From NCBI GenBank assembly GCA_039621445.1, contig CP154957.1, forward strand, positions 34,006,843 to 34,070,842: a stretch of 64,000 nucleotides of DNA. The letters run 5' to 3'. The stretch is from Euglena gracilis (Eukaryota > Euglenida > Euglenophyceae > Euglenales). The notes beneath the pieces are model-generated. The model was not told where the DNA came from. It ran no database searches and was given only the letters and a program-made list of their open reading frames with translations. Of the stretch, positions 63,991 through 64,000 are shown one piece after another. How positions within the stretch are numbered: position 1 is the stretch's first letter; every line of letters starts with the position of its first letter. The position numbers and the translations under genes were made by a program.

Positions 63991-64000
63991 CGCGCTCCGT

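Noticed and set aside
40421-64000. CRISPR array or prokaryotic operon
   Set aside because: The tandem repeats lack regular unique spacers, and the elements, chromodomains and tRNA-like sequence are eukaryotic.

Overview
The window is eukaryotic, non-genic, transposon-dominated DNA. I see no convincing cellular protein-coding gene. Coding capacity between 6.7 and 58.7 kb belongs almost entirely to LTR retrotransposons read from the minus strand; both ends are low-complexity DNA full of G/C homopolymers, short tandem repeats and hairpins. The primer-binding site of the best element matches the 3' end of an initiator tRNA-Met of the type ending TCCTCTGCTACCA (animal-like). That and the chromodomain integrases fit many eukaryotes, so I do not name a species.

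Three LTR families are present. Family I is a giant Ty3/gypsy chromovirus. Its complete copy spans 32035-48440 (16.4 kb): 5' LTR, initiator-tRNA primer site, a very large gag (proline-rich, coiled-coil, capsid-like, CCHC knuckle, RS-rich tail), protease, a linker with a DIRS-like domain, RT, RNase H, DD35E integrase, chromodomain, then about 5.5 kb of sense 'cargo' coding sequence of unknown function, polypurine tract and 3' LTR. Truncated copies lie at 6703-14734 (gag-pol half) and 52979-58722 (cargo half), with a cargo fragment plus LTR at 24979-27155. Family II is a diverged relative (14735-24978; and 48441-52978 plus 27156-32034). It carries a clearly homologous but diverged cargo at the same place behind its chromodomain, so the cargo is an inherited module of this lineage. 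Family III (16608-22484) is a 5.9-kb non-autonomous LTR element encoding only a coiled-coil protein.

The elements are nested. The complete family I element sits in the integrase end of a family II element, flanked by CCTCGA on both sides; another family I element hit the protease region of the same family II element; family III later split one family II copy between RT and RNase H. The array was then tandemly duplicated with a shift of exactly 28,000 bases in its youngest alignable part. The junction at about 27155 is a homologous-position fusion of family I cargo to family II cargo, as expected from unequal recombination. Several disabling lesions are shared by the two duplicates (made before the duplication) and others are private.

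Layout: 1-6702 gene-poor flank with dispersed and tandem repeats; 6703-14734 family I copy 1; 14735-24978 family II copy 1 with family III inside; 24979-27155 family I LTR and cargo end; 27156-32034 family II cargo and chromodomain; 32035-48440 complete family I; 48441-52978 family II copy 2; 52979-58722 family I cargo copy 3, ending in an inverted segment; 58723-64000 gene-poor flank with one tRNA-like sequence, minisatellites, hairpin repeats and a fold-back element. The best candidate for an undescribed system is the conserved cargo polyprotein of families I and II.
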